From an uncultured Lactobacillus sp. (GTDB lineage: Bacteria > Bacillota > Bacilli > Lactobacillales > Lactobacillaceae): 64,000 nt of DNA. Below the pieces are notes generated by a model. It searched no databases and was not told the DNA's origin. It worked only from the letters and a program-made list of their open reading frames with translations. The stretch is from the NCBI GenBank assembly GCA_910587695.1, contig CAJUNC010000006.1:53809-117808 (forward strand), in the 5' to 3' direction. Below are positions 1 to 8,112 of the stretch, in pieces. A program made the translations under genes and the position numbers. How positions within the stretch are numbered: position 1 is the stretch's first letter; each line of letters starts with the position of its first letter.

Positions 1-473
1 TCAAATCACCAACGACTACAGCTAAAGATGAAGCTGCTGCAAAAGCTTTAGCTAAGATCGCTAATGTAGATCTAGAAGCTTATGGCCTTGAAATGCTTAA
101 AGCCGGGACAAACTTGGCAAGTAAGACAGAAGAAGAATTGATCACAGCCGATGCAAAATCATTTGACATGGGCGGGAAGACAGTCCGTGTCGATCAAGTA
201 AACACAGTCGATCTTGATGAAGTTTTCGCACGTGAAGCTGCTTTACGTGAAGCTATCGAAAAACAATCGGCTGCTGAAGGTTATGATCTGTTCTTGCTGA
301 TGGTAACTAACATCCTAGATTCCAACACACGTCTTTTAGTCGTTGGCGAACCTAAGGAAATGGTCGAAAAGGCCTTTGAAAAAGAATTGGTGGCTGACAA
401 AGTTGATCTACCAGGTGTTGTTTCCCGTAAGAAACAGATCGTTCCACAATTAGAAGAAGCTTTTAACGCTTAA
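1..473 (+). CDS. ppaC: Manganese-dependent inorganic pyrophosphatase, C-terminal part (gene starts before the window)
   Basis: The reading frame is open from base 3 at the window edge, so about 156 C-terminal residues are visible. The product is the DHHA2 half of a family II inorganic pyrophosphatase, a cytoplasmic Mn-dependent enzyme that hydrolyses pyrophosphate and pulls biosynthetic reactions forward. The substrate-binding signature SRKKQ lies about 18 residues from the end, preceded by the typical DLPGVV stretch. Full-length family members are near 310 residues, so roughly half is missing because of the window boundary, not because of damage. A strong hairpin terminator follows 22 bases after the stop, so this looks like the end of a transcription unit. 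Confidence 0.93.
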   Translation, partial: KSPTTTAKDEAAAKALAKIANVDLEAYGLEMLKAGTNLASKTEEELITADAKSFDMGGKTVRVDQVNTVDLDEVFAREAALREAIEKQSAAEGYDLFLLMVTNILDSNTRLLVVGEPKEMVEKAFEKELVADKVDLPGVVSRKKQIVPQLEEAFNA

Positions 474-494
474 AAGTTGTTTTAGTTAAGTAAT

Positions 495-540
495 AAAAGT
501 GCATGCGCTCAATTTAAGGACGTATGCGCTTTTTATTTTT
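495..540 (+). terminator. Rho-independent terminator of ppaC
   Basis: A 13-bp stem (AAAAGTGCATGCG with CGTATGCGCTTTT, including G-T pairs) is followed by a T-rich run. It lies just after the pyrophosphatase stop codon. Confidence 0.85.
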
Positions 541-669
541 CAGTAGGAGAAAATAAGCTATTCTTTAAGGGAATTAACCTATTTAAATAAGCACATCATT
601 ATAAATGCTTTTAATTGCTGATAACTAAAGGTATAATAATTATAGATAATTAGTTAAGAGGTGCGCTTG

Positions 670-1428
670 ATGAGTCAAGAAAAGAGAATTGAATTGATCA
701 AACAATTATTAGAAGAAAGACAGGAATTGTCGACTAAAGATATCATGCAGGAATTTGGGATCTCGCAAGATACTGCGCGACGCGATATCGTGTTGTTAGC
801 TAAACGAGGTGAGGTCAGGCGCACACATGGTGGGATCTTACCATTAGATTTTGGGCGTAGCGTGCCGAACTTTCAAAGCCGTTTAGCTCGTTTCACTAAG
901 CAAAAAACGCAGATCGCCTTAGCAGCCACGCCCTATTTTAAACCGCATCATGTTTATTTTGTCGATTCGTCAACGATCTTATTGAAGACTTGTCAAAATA
1001 TCAATATGCCCCTAACGATCGTGACCCATTCTTTAGATAATTGTATGGCTTTAGCCGAGCATAATAAAGTACGGGTCAAGGTCTTGAGTGGAACTTTGAA
1101 TCATGAGAATCGTTATTTCTATTCAAATTTAGCGATCGAAGAATTGCAAAACGTCGTATTTGATACAGCCTTTATTGCCGCATCTGGGATCGATGAAAAT
1201 GGTGCCTATTTACTTGATCAAGATGATGCTCAGATCGTTGGAATGGCGGTCAAACGGGCGCGTAAAGTCATTTTGGTAGCTGAACATCAAAAGTTTGTCA
1301 ATAAATCTTACTATCGTATTTGTCCTTTGGATAAGATCTCGTTATTTATCACCGACCAAGCACCGACGCCAGAACAACGTGCGATGTTTGCTCCTGAAAC
1401 TAAGATGATCGTGACCCAAGAAGACTAG
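670..1428 (+). CDS. DeoR-family transcriptional regulator
   Basis: A 252-residue cytoplasmic DNA-binding protein with the DeoR layout. An N-terminal winged helix-turn-helix (about residues 1-55, with FGISQDTARRDI as the recognition helix region and RRTHGG just after) is followed by a DeoRC sensor domain that binds a phosphorylated sugar in characterised members. An upstream in-frame GTG at 661 exists, but AAGAGGTG at 656-663 is well placed for the ATG at 670, so I chose 670. A TATAAT at 632-637 is a likely -10 box. It stands alone between two terminators, with no sugar operon beside it, so its target cannot be read from context. Confidence 0.85.
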   Translation: MSQEKRIELIKQLLEERQELSTKDIMQEFGISQDTARRDIVLLAKRGEVRRTHGGILPLDFGRSVPNFQSRLARFTKQKTQIALAATPYFKPHHVYFVDSSTILLKTCQNINMPLTIVTHSLDNCMALAEHNKVRVKVLSGTLNHENRYFYSNLAIEELQNVVFDTAFIAASGIDENGAYLLDQDDAQIVGMAVKRARKVILVAEHQKFVNKSYYRICPLDKISLFITDQAPTPEQRAMFAPETKMIVTQED

Positions 1429-1430
1429 TT

Positions 1431-1457
1431 AAAAGAAGCCTGCTAGCTTCTTTTTTT
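1431..1457 (+). terminator. Terminator after the DeoR gene
   Basis: Stem AAGAAGC/GCTTCTT with a 6-base loop, followed by a run of T. It separates the regulator from bioY. Confidence 0.75.
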
Positions 1458-1489
1458 ATAGATATAGTAAACTTTTAATTTTAATAAAG

Positions 1490-1518
1490 TTGACAAAAAG
1501 GTTTAAAACTCGTATGCT
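1490..1518 (+). promoter_or_regulatory. Sigma-A promoter of bioY
   Basis: TTGACA (1490-1495) and TATGCT (1513-1518) are separated by exactly 17 bases, close to consensus. The start codon lies 33 bases downstream. I do not see a convincing BirA-type operator. Confidence 0.75.
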
Positions 1519-1550
1519 TATGATATTGGTAGTAGAGAGGATGACTGAAT

Positions 1551-2084
1551 TTGAAAAATAGATTATATTACATATCTTTAGCTGGCATCATGCTCGCTTT
1601 ACTGATCGTTTGTTCACAATTAACGATCCCCTTACCTGTGATACCGTTGACGCTTCAGACATTTGCTGTCGGTTTGTTAGCCTCGATCTTACCGCTAAGA
1701 TATAGTTTACAGACGATTTTAGTGTATCTATTACTTGGTTTTATCGGTTTACCGATCTTTGCTAATTTTAAAGGGGGGCTAGGCGTCTTATTCAGTAATA
1801 CTGGGGGCTATTTACTGGGTTTTTTAGTCTATGTCATAATTGTTGGCTCATTGGTCATAAAAAAGCAAACGTTTGGCTGGTTATTAGTTGCTAACAGTCT
1901 AGGAGCTTTAATACAGTTGTTATGTGGTTCACTGTGGTTACTTGTGATCAGCGATATCAACTTGGAAAATGCTCTTTTATTGGGAGTTCCCTTTCTTCTT
2001 CCTGGAGCAGTTAAGGTCATCCTAGTATGCATATGCGCACAGATCTATTATCGCGAATTTACCAAACGAAGTGCTAAGGTATAG
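1551..2084 (+). CDS. bioY: Biotin transporter BioY (ECF substrate-binding component)
   Basis: A 177-residue membrane protein with about six hydrophobic segments. It has the BioY hallmarks: a PLPVIPLTLQTFAV stretch in the first third and a GLPIFANFKGGLGVLF-GGYLLGF stretch in the middle. BioY is the S component that binds biotin and works with the shared ECF energising module, or possibly alone. The start is TTG at 1551, ten bases after AGAGAGG (1534-1540). An ATG at 1541 sits closer to that RBS but opens a frame of only six codons that overlaps the bioY start, which may mean translational coupling or may be chance. No biotin biosynthesis genes are nearby, consistent with a biotin-scavenging lifestyle. 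Confidence 0.9.
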   Translation: MKNRLYYISLAGIMLALLIVCSQLTIPLPVIPLTLQTFAVGLLASILPLRYSLQTILVYLLLGFIGLPIFANFKGGLGVLFSNTGGYLLGFLVYVIIVGSLVIKKQTFGWLLVANSLGALIQLLCGSLWLLVISDINLENALLLGVPFLLPGAVKVILVCICAQIYYREFTKRSAKV

Positions 2085-2092
2085 CTATGTCA

Positions 2093-2120
2093 AAATGCAG
2101 TCACACGGGCTGCATTTTTT
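2093..2120 (+). terminator. Terminator of bioY
   Basis: Stem AAATGCAG/CTGCATTT with a 9-base loop, followed by T-rich sequence. Confidence 0.85.
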
Positions 2121-2199
2121 ATTTATTTAAAATTCTTTGGCAATTTTAATTTATCTGCTATATAATGGAGTAAATTTAAAAAAGTGAGGTAATGTTTTT

Positions 2200-3360
2200 A
2201 TGCAAGCTAGATTTAACCATAGGATCGAATCCATTGCTGTATCAGATATTCGGCAATTCGATATGGAAGTCAGTCAGATCGAGGGGATCATTAAGTTAAC
2301 ATTAGGAGAGCCAGATTTTAATACACCAAAGCATGTAAAACAAGCTGCGATCGCGGCGATCAATGCGGACCAGTCCCACTATACACCTAATTCGGGAATA
2401 ATGGAGTTGCGACGTGCTGCCGCTAAGTACTACAAAGAAAAATATGATCTAGCTTACACTCCAGAACAGGTTATTACGACTGTGGGGGCGACAGAAGCGA
2501 TCGCAGCTAGTTTGCAAACGATCTTAAATCCAGGAGATACAGTCTTGATGCCAACTCCAGTCTTTCCGATCTATGCTCCGATCAGTCAGTTGAATGGAGC
2601 CGATGTATTGCAAGTTGATACGAGCGCTGATGGTTTTATTTTAACACCTGAAAAATTACGTGCTACTTTAGATGCAAATAAAGATAAAAATATCAAAGCA
2701 GTCGTGTTGGTCTACCCAAGTAATCCAACAGGGGCGACATATACAAAAGGACAATTAGCGGCTTTAGCTAAAGTGATCGCTGAATATGATATTTGGGCTT
2801 TATGTGATGAAGTTTATGCTGAGTTGACTTATGAGGGCCAACATGTTTCGTTAGCAAGTTTTTTACCCGAAAATACGATCGTGATCAGCGGTCTATCTAA
2901 ATCACATGCGATGACTGGCTGGCGTTTGGGTTTTATTTTAGGGCCAAAGGATTTTAGTGAACAAGTTGTCAAAGCACATCAATATATGGTAACCGCACCA
3001 ACGACAAATGTTCAATTTGCTGCCTTAGAAGCATTGACTAAAGGAAAAGATGACGCCTTGAGCATGCGCAAGGAATATCGAGCTAGACGTGATTTTATGC
3101 GCCAAGCTTTAGAAGATGCTGGTTTTGAGGTGGTCAAACCAGACGGTGCTTTTTATTTATTTGCTAAGATCCCCGCTAAATGTGGGCATGACTCATGGAA
3201 GTTTGTCCGTGAATTAGCCAAGAAAGCAAAAGTTGCTTTGATCCCAGGTGTTTCCTTTGGTCAAGGTGGTGAAGGGTATGTGCGTTTGAGTTATGCAGCT
3301 TCTATGGATGACCTACGCCAAGCAAGTGAACGTATCAAAAAATTTACTGATAATTATTAA
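2200..3360 (+). CDS. patA: PLP-dependent class I/II aminotransferase, candidate N-acetyl-L,L-diaminopimelate aminotransferase
   Basis: A 386-residue fold-type I aminotransferase, normal length for the family. Visible landmarks are the substrate-side GEPDFNTP near residue 38, PSNPTGATY near 175, CDEVYAEL near 203, the PLP lysine in GLSKSHAMTGWRLGF near 237, and the C-terminal arginine region VRLSYA. In lactobacilli this subfamily is annotated as aromatic or PatA-type aminotransferase. The lysine operon at 49-55 kb uses acetylated intermediates and has no aminotransferase of its own. That makes PatA (succinyl/acetyl-amino-ketopimelate to N-acetyl-diaminopimelate) the most economical reading, but this is inference. 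It is followed by glutamate racemase, another cell-wall precursor gene, in the same direction. Confidence 0.75.
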   Translation: MQARFNHRIESIAVSDIRQFDMEVSQIEGIIKLTLGEPDFNTPKHVKQAAIAAINADQSHYTPNSGIMELRRAAAKYYKEKYDLAYTPEQVITTVGATEAIAASLQTILNPGDTVLMPTPVFPIYAPISQLNGADVLQVDTSADGFILTPEKLRATLDANKDKNIKAVVLVYPSNPTGATYTKGQLAALAKVIAEYDIWALCDEVYAELTYEGQHVSLASFLPENTIVISGLSKSHAMTGWRLGFILGPKDFSEQVVKAHQYMVTAPTTNVQFAALEALTKGKDDALSMRKEYRARRDFMRQALEDAGFEVVKPDGAFYLFAKIPAKCGHDSWKFVRELAKKAKVALIPGVSFGQGGEGYVRLSYAASMDDLRQASERIKKFTDNY

Positions 3361-3431
3361 GACTACTCCTCACTGTCAAAAAGTGTTAGAATATTTAATT
3401 GTGAATAATGCAGTAGAGATGAGGAACAGTG

Positions 3432-4217
3432 ATGACGGAAAATAAGGCTTTAGCTCCGATCGGAGTATTTGATTCAGGTCTCGGCGGGATCAGTGTCTTA
3501 CGTGAGATCTATAAGCTCATGCCAAATGAGCGCTATTATTTCTTTGGGGATTCGAAAAATTCCCCTTATGGTACAAAAAGTGTAGCCAAAGTCAAAGCTT
3601 TGAGCGAAGCGATCGTAGAGGACTTTATCCAGCAAAAGAAAGTCAAAGCGATCGTGATCGCTTGTAATACTGCGACAAGCGCTGCGGCCACATATTTACG
3701 TCAAAAGTACCCTGAAATTCCGATCGTAGGACTGGAACCAGCTGTTAAACCAGCTGTTTTGCATCAAACGGGTTCTAAAGTCTTAGTGATGGCGACTCCA
3801 TTGACTTTAAAGGAAGAAAAATTCAATCATTTGATGGAACGTTTTTCTGATCAAGGCGAGATCATCAAGTTACCAGCACCGAAGTTAGTTGAGTTTGTCG
3901 AAAAAGGCGAATTAAGTTCATCAGAATTATATGCATACTTAGAAGATATATTAGCACCGTATAAAGAAAACGTTGATTCAGTTGTTTTAGGATGCACGCA
4001 TTTTCCATTTGTTAAAAAAGCGATCCAGGATGTTATTGGAAAAAATATCGCTGTTTTTGACGGAGGTGCAGGGGCAGCGCGCGAGTTGAAGCATTTATTG
4101 ACACAAAAGCAGTTGCTTTCACCTAATCAAACAGCCGGTGAAATAATTTTTGAAAATAGTAATGCCACACCAGTTGAAATTGAGCTGAGCAAAAAACTGA
4201 TGGACTTGACTGATTAA
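3432..4217 (+). CDS. murI: Glutamate racemase
   Basis: A 261-residue cytoplasmic enzyme converting L- to D-glutamate for peptidoglycan. The N-terminal FDSGLGG substrate motif and both catalytic cysteines are present: ACNTATS near residue 76 and GCTHFPF near 188. GAGGA at 3421-3425 fits the ATG at 3432 slightly better than the adjacent GTG at 3429. A hairpin terminator follows immediately. Length and motifs are complete, and it is normally essential in this group. Confidence 0.95.
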   Translation: MTENKALAPIGVFDSGLGGISVLREIYKLMPNERYYFFGDSKNSPYGTKSVAKVKALSEAIVEDFIQQKKVKAIVIACNTATSAAATYLRQKYPEIPIVGLEPAVKPAVLHQTGSKVLVMATPLTLKEEKFNHLMERFSDQGEIIKLPAPKLVEFVEKGELSSSELYAYLEDILAPYKENVDSVVLGCTHFPFVKKAIQDVIGKNIAVFDGGAGAARELKHLLTQKQLLSPNQTAGEIIFENSNATPVEIELSKKLMDLTD

Positions 4218-4229
4218 CACAGTCACTTT

Positions 4230-4258
4230 GAGCTGAGAAGACCTCTCAGCTCTTTTAT
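4230..4258 (+). terminator. Terminator of murI
   Basis: Perfect 9-bp stem GAGCTGAGA/TCTCAGCTC with a 5-base loop and a following T run. Confidence 0.85.
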
Positions 4259-4288
4259 TTGGAATTTTTTAGATAGTGAGGACAACAA

Positions 4289-5200
4289 ATGACAAAACAA
4301 CAAAAACTCTGGACGATGCTGACGATTTTGTCGACTTTTCTTTGGGGCGTGTCGGGCTTATTTGCTAAATTTATCTTTGAACTCGAGCCTAGATTGACTC
4401 CACTATTATTGAGTCAGATCCGAATGCTCAGTGGGGGCCTAGTTTTATTGGCCTTGGCCAGCTATAAAAAGGAAGCCCCATTAGCGCTTTGGCAAAATAA
4501 GCAAAGTGCCAAAACAGCGATCGCTTATGGGCTAGGTGGAATAATTCCAGTACAATTTTGTTATTTTATGGCGATCAAATTAGGTGATGCTTCGATCGCG
4601 ACGATCTTGCAATTTGTCGGACCATTTTTCATTATTTTATATCTAGCAGTCTTTCAAAAGCAACGACCACGGCGGATCGAACTGATCAGTGCTATGGTGG
4701 CATTTTTAGGTGTAGCACTGCTTGCAACGCATGGTGATCTAACTCAATTAGCGATCACACCAGCCGTTTTGATCTGGGGATTACTTTCAGCAGTTGGGGG
4801 AGCAGCTAATACTTTGATCCCTCGTAGCTTATTAAAACATTATTCGTCAACGGCAGTGACCGGTTGGGGATTGTTGATCGCCGGGATCGGTTTGACTGTG
4901 ATCCATCCAAAATTTGAGTCATTTTCTTTGACATTAGAATTAGTATTATTAGTTTTAGCTGTTGTCGTTTTAGGGACGATCATCCCATTTCAACTCTTTA
5001 CTAATGCTTTGAAATACATCCGCCCAACAACAGCTAGTATGCTAGATGCCTTTGAGCCAATAGCAGCAACGATCGGTTCGATCATCTTTTTTGGTCTACA
5101 ACTCAGTGGAGCAGATCTGTTAGGCTCATTTTTGGTCATTATTGCTGTTTTAGCCTTGAATTGGCGTCCAAGAAAAAAGAATTTTACCAATAATGTCTAA
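4289..5200 (+). CDS. EamA/DMT-superfamily permease
   Basis: A 303-residue integral membrane protein with about ten hydrophobic segments in two homologous halves, as in EamA (drug/metabolite transporter) permeases. The first half starts with FLWGVSGLFAKF. The second half carries FQLFTNALKYIRPTTASMLDAFEPI, a typical EamA helix-8/9 region. Members export amino acids or other small metabolites, and the substrate cannot be told from sequence. The RBS is GTGAGGAC, about 10 bases before the ATG. It is a single-gene unit bounded by terminators on both sides. Confidence 0.85.
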   Translation: MTKQQKLWTMLTILSTFLWGVSGLFAKFIFELEPRLTPLLLSQIRMLSGGLVLLALASYKKEAPLALWQNKQSAKTAIAYGLGGIIPVQFCYFMAIKLGDASIATILQFVGPFFIILYLAVFQKQRPRRIELISAMVAFLGVALLATHGDLTQLAITPAVLIWGLLSAVGGAANTLIPRSLLKHYSSTAVTGWGLLIAGIGLTVIHPKFESFSLTLELVLLVLAVVVLGTIIPFQLFTNALKYIRPTTASMLDAFEPIAATIGSIIFFGLQLSGADLLGSFLVIIAVLALNWRPRKKNFTNNV

Positions 5201-5208
5201 GTAAAGAG

Positions 5209-5240
5209 ATACTCGTCGTAAATATTGGCGAGTATTTTTT
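5209..5240 (+). terminator. Terminator of the EamA permease gene
   Basis: Stem ATACTCG/CGAGTAT followed by TTTTTT. Confidence 0.85.
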
Positions 5241-5502
5241 AGCTATATTTTTAAAACGTTTCCATAAGTTATAGCTAAAACTTAGGAAAAATGATAGTAT
5301 ATTATTATGGAATTAGTTCGTATACTGAGATCTGCTATTTAGCTGGAGTGGCCTATTCGGAAAGTTAAAAATGTGCGAGAAGAGTTGCTCACAGTTCGTT
5401 AGATGTGGGTCTCAAGTTTAGGAAGGGAAAAACTATATTTCTTTCGCAAGTATAATTACCAAAGATTATGTTGTTTCACATTTTATATAGCTGGGAAAGT
5501 CA
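5241..5502 (+). other. Non-coding region before the 155-aa unknown protein, with a structured segment
   Basis: No gene is visible on either strand. The segment 5326-5414 can fold on paper into one long interrupted hairpin. TGAGATC (5326-5332) pairs with GGTCTCA (5408-5414), CTA (5335-5337) with TAG (5400-5402), AGCTG (5341-5345) with CAGTT (5392-5396), and GAGTGGC (5346-5352) with GTTGCTC (5384-5390), the last through G-T pairs. It may be a leader of the next gene or an independent small RNA, and I do not recognise a known family. A weak cre-like sequence lies at 5251-5264. Confidence 0.35.
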
Positions 5503-5970
5503 ATGTTAGAAAAAATTCGAGTTAGGCGTCGTTCAAATGAAGTGATCAGTATTGGCGATATTGTTAATTATCGTAAAGCAACATTTGTTGTGATAAACAT
5601 TTTAAGTATTAGAGTTGCTCCTCGTGCTGCGGGTGAGTTTATCTATTGTGACTGTTTATGTCAACAGCTCCAAACGCCAGATCTGTCGGCTGAATATACG
5701 ACGACTCAAGCCGAGATCATGTATCAACCGCACGAATTTCGTGAAGTCTCGGAAGTAGGGGAATTTATCTATGATGAAAGTACCGGGATCTGGGTCCAGA
5801 TCGATGCCATTTTAAATGTACGCTTTGAAGATAAAAATATGTATGTTAAATATGAATTTGCACCGGTAGTTGAGTGGTCAAAGAAAGAGATGCAAACGGC
5901 AGTAGTCAAAGAACGACGCAAATGTATGAAATTATTGAAACCAAAGACTGATAATTTGGTAAATGATTAA
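5503..5970 (+). CDS. Protein of unknown function (155 aa)
   Basis: I do not recognise this protein. It is soluble, begins with a basic stretch (MLEKIRVRRRS), and seems to hold a small beta-rich domain (IGDIVNYRKATFVVINIL, then GEFIYCDCLC). A second short repeat-like strand follows (GEFIYDESTGIWVQIDAIL), and the tail is basic. The repeated GEFIY element at about residues 43 and 86 suggests an internal duplication. It sits after a roughly 260-base structured non-coding region and 17 bases before a phosphoesterase gene, so the two are probably co-transcribed. The reading frame has normal codon use and is probably real. Confidence 0.65.
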   Translation: MLEKIRVRRRSNEVISIGDIVNYRKATFVVINILSIRVAPRAAGEFIYCDCLCQQLQTPDLSAEYTTTQAEIMYQPHEFREVSEVGEFIYDESTGIWVQIDAILNVRFEDKNMYVKYEFAPVVEWSKKEMQTAVVKERRKCMKLLKPKTDNLVND

Positions 5971-5987
5971 GGAATAGGGATGGTTTG

Positions 5988-6827
5988 ATGGATAAAATAG
6001 CGATAATTTCGGATATCCATGGTAATTTAACAGCGTTAGAGGCTGTTATTGCTGATATCAAAGCTAAAGCAGTTGATGAGGTCTGGGTCTTAGGCGATAT
6101 TTTGATGCCTGGACCTGGGGGAAAACAGATCTTAGAATTACTGCATTCATTACAGCCAACGGTATTTATCCGCGGCAATTGGGATGATCTGTTATTACAC
6201 GGGTTAGCCGGTAAGATCGAATTAGTCAAACCTAGTCATGTGTATTTTTCTAAATTAGCAATGACTTGTGGTCAAGATCTAGGACAAGCTGAATTAGATT
6301 TTTTAGCTAAAAATCCGATCCAACAAACACTTACGCGTGGTCCATTGACGATCAGTGTCTCACATAATTTGCCAGAGTTAAATTATGGTCAAAAGCTCTA
6401 TCCTACGAGACCACAAACAGACTTTGATGCCGTTTTAGAGGGGATCCACGCCGATCTAGCAGTCTATGCACATGTTCACCATCAACTGATGCGTTATACG
6501 ACTGCTGAACAGATCGTGTTAAATCCCGGCTCAGTCGGTGAGCCTTTTTGTGATTGGAAAAAGTTGCAAGCTGATCTTAGAGCGCAGTATGCTTTACTAG
6601 AGATCGATGGCTCTGGGGTTAGCGGGATATCTTTTTGTAAAGTCGCCTATGACCACCAAAAAGAATTGGCATTAGCAAAAAAAGCTGATATTGCCTACCT
6701 TGAGCTTTACGAAAAACTTTTGACAACAGGCAAGGTCTATACACATGATCAAGAATTATTAGCTAAGTATAATGAAAAGTACGGTTATGACCAAGAAGTG
6801 ATCGCTTATCAAAATAAAGTTCGATAA
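5988..6827 (+). CDS. Calcineurin-like metallophosphoesterase
   Basis: A 279-residue cytoplasmic phosphoesterase of the YfcE/MJ0936-like type. Metal-ligand motifs are visible in order: SDIHGN near residue 8, GDILMPG near 38, RGNWDD near 64 (replacing the commoner GNHD), SHNL near 123 and a late HVHHQ near 160 with NPGSVGEPF after it. The upstream TTG at 5985 is in frame, but the ATG at 5988 after AGGGATGG is preferred. The physiological substrate is unknown and relatives act on phosphodiesters. It is likely co-transcribed with the preceding unknown gene. Confidence 0.85.
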   Translation: MDKIAIISDIHGNLTALEAVIADIKAKAVDEVWVLGDILMPGPGGKQILELLHSLQPTVFIRGNWDDLLLHGLAGKIELVKPSHVYFSKLAMTCGQDLGQAELDFLAKNPIQQTLTRGPLTISVSHNLPELNYGQKLYPTRPQTDFDAVLEGIHADLAVYAHVHHQLMRYTTAEQIVLNPGSVGEPFCDWKKLQADLRAQYALLEIDGSGVSGISFCKVAYDHQKELALAKKADIAYLELYEKLLTTGKVYTHDQELLAKYNEKYGYDQEVIAYQNKVR

Positions 6828-6861
6828 ATAAAAAGTTACTTTAACTTTAGTAAACAAAAAC

Positions 6862-6890
6862 GATCCCCAGCTTAAAATAAGCTGGGGATC
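6862..6890. repeat. Perfect 12-bp inverted repeat directly before a recombinase gene
   Basis: GATCCCCAGCTT (6862-6873) and AAGCTGGGGATC (6879-6890) are perfect inverted copies around AAAAT. On the - strand the hairpin is followed by a T-rich tract (GTTTTTGTTTAC), as in a terminator, but no - strand gene feeds into it. On the + strand it lies 11 bases before the ribosome-binding site of the recombinase gene. It may be a terminator, a binding site or both. Confidence 0.6.
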
Positions 6891-6914
6891 TAAAAACTAA
6901 CAGGAGGAATTTTT

Positions 6915-7838
6915 ATGGATCTGCAAACTAGTTACGCTACACAATTAGCTGAAATTGATTATTTGGAACGCTTTATCAATTTTATCGATGCTTCACCTAA
7001 CACGATCCGTACTTATAAAACCTCATTGAAACAATGGTTTAATTACACTAAACAACACCAGATCACAAAGCCGACCCCACAAGATGTTAAAAACTATCGC
7101 GAATCTTTGTTAGCAATTGGGTTACGCCCAACAACCGTACAAAATTATTTAATGGCGGTCAAGCAATTTTTCAAATGGACCGAGGAGATGGGGATCTATC
7201 GTGATATTGCTAAAAATGTCAAAGGTTTAAAGCTAGGGACCGAACATAAAAAAGATTATCTGACTTCTAAGCAAGCGGCAGCAGTTTTGGAAAATATCGA
7301 TCGCAGCACTCTAAAAGGTAAGCGCGATTATGCAATGTTAGCCTTGATGTTGACGATGGCTTTGCGAACGATCGAGGTCAGACGTGCTAATATTGAAGAT
7401 ATGCGTGTCAGTGGTGATGTGGTCGTTTTATATGTTCAAGGTAAAGGGCATATCGAAAAGGATGCTCCGATCAGAATGCCCGATCAAGTTGAAACAGCGT
7501 TACGTGAATATTTGAGAGCAAGAAAAGAGACAAATAGTGTAGCACCGCTCTTTGCTTCGACTTCTAATAACAACCTAGGTAAGCGGCTTTCAACTCGAAG
7601 CATTCGTGGGATCGTAAAACACTGCTTTATTGAAGCTGGTTATAATAGTTCACGTTTAACGGCTCATAGCACGCGACATACCAGTGCTACTTTGAACTTG
7701 CTGAATGGTGCCACGTTGGAAGAGACTCAACAGCTTTTGCGGCATACAAACATTCAAACGACTGAGATCTATGCACATCATTTGAACAGTTTAAATAACA
7801 AAAGCAGTGATCGGATCAGTGATGCGATCTTTAAGTAG
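6915..7838 (+). CDS. Tyrosine recombinase/integrase (XerC/D-like)
   Basis: A 307-residue site-specific recombinase with an N-terminal core-binding domain (about residues 12-95) and a complete C-terminal catalytic domain. The catalytic set is intact: Arg151 (ALRTIEVRR), Lys177 (QGKGHIEK), His251 and Arg254 (HSTRHT), His277 (LRHTN) and nucleophile Tyr286 (TEIYAHH). The usual GH before box III is RH here. The start ATG follows a strong AGGAGGAA. It stands alone, with a perfect palindrome just upstream and a terminator just downstream. It is distinct from the XerC gene at 28.7 kb. It could be the XerD partner or an orphan recombinase, and context does not decide. Confidence 0.85.
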   Translation: MDLQTSYATQLAEIDYLERFINFIDASPNTIRTYKTSLKQWFNYTKQHQITKPTPQDVKNYRESLLAIGLRPTTVQNYLMAVKQFFKWTEEMGIYRDIAKNVKGLKLGTEHKKDYLTSKQAAAVLENIDRSTLKGKRDYAMLALMLTMALRTIEVRRANIEDMRVSGDVVVLYVQGKGHIEKDAPIRMPDQVETALREYLRARKETNSVAPLFASTSNNNLGKRLSTRSIRGIVKHCFIEAGYNSSRLTAHSTRHTSATLNLLNGATLEETQQLLRHTNIQTTEIYAHHLNSLNNKSSDRISDAIFK

Positions 7839-7867
7839 ACGTTGGTTTGAAAGCCAACGTTTTTTTA
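7839..7867 (+). terminator. Terminator of the recombinase gene
   Basis: Stem ACGTTGG/CCAACGT with an 8-base loop and seven T residues. The following 245 bases to the next gene are AT-rich, and I see nothing else certain there. Confidence 0.88.
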
Positions 7868-8112
7868 TTGAAAAATAACTCGAAAAACTGATAAAGTACA
7901 AGTCATTTCTAATTGAAATTATAATTAGTATATTTTAATCATAAAAGTATTATTGTTTTTCTTCTTAATATGCTATAGTAACTGTAATTTAGAACATATA
8001 GATTCAAAATCGGGGGACAATTAATTAAAGCATTATCTTTTTTATTAGTAGGATAAAAAGTACAGCAATATCAGTATCAGATATTTTCAAAGGTTATTGA
8101 TGGGGGAAAATT

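Noticed and set aside
1490..1540. BirA operator in front of bioY
   Set aside because: I looked for paired GTTAAC-like half-sites at suitable spacing and found only a loose resemblance. The promoter itself is clear.
5251..5264. cre site for catabolite control (TTAAAACGTTTCCA)
   Set aside because: Two departures from the usual pattern and no sugar gene next to it. It lies just after a terminator, so I give it no weight.
6862..6890. Second dif site or Xer core site
   Set aside because: The palindrome has perfect GC-rich arms with a 5-base AT centre. It shows none of the dif arm sequences and is too symmetrical.
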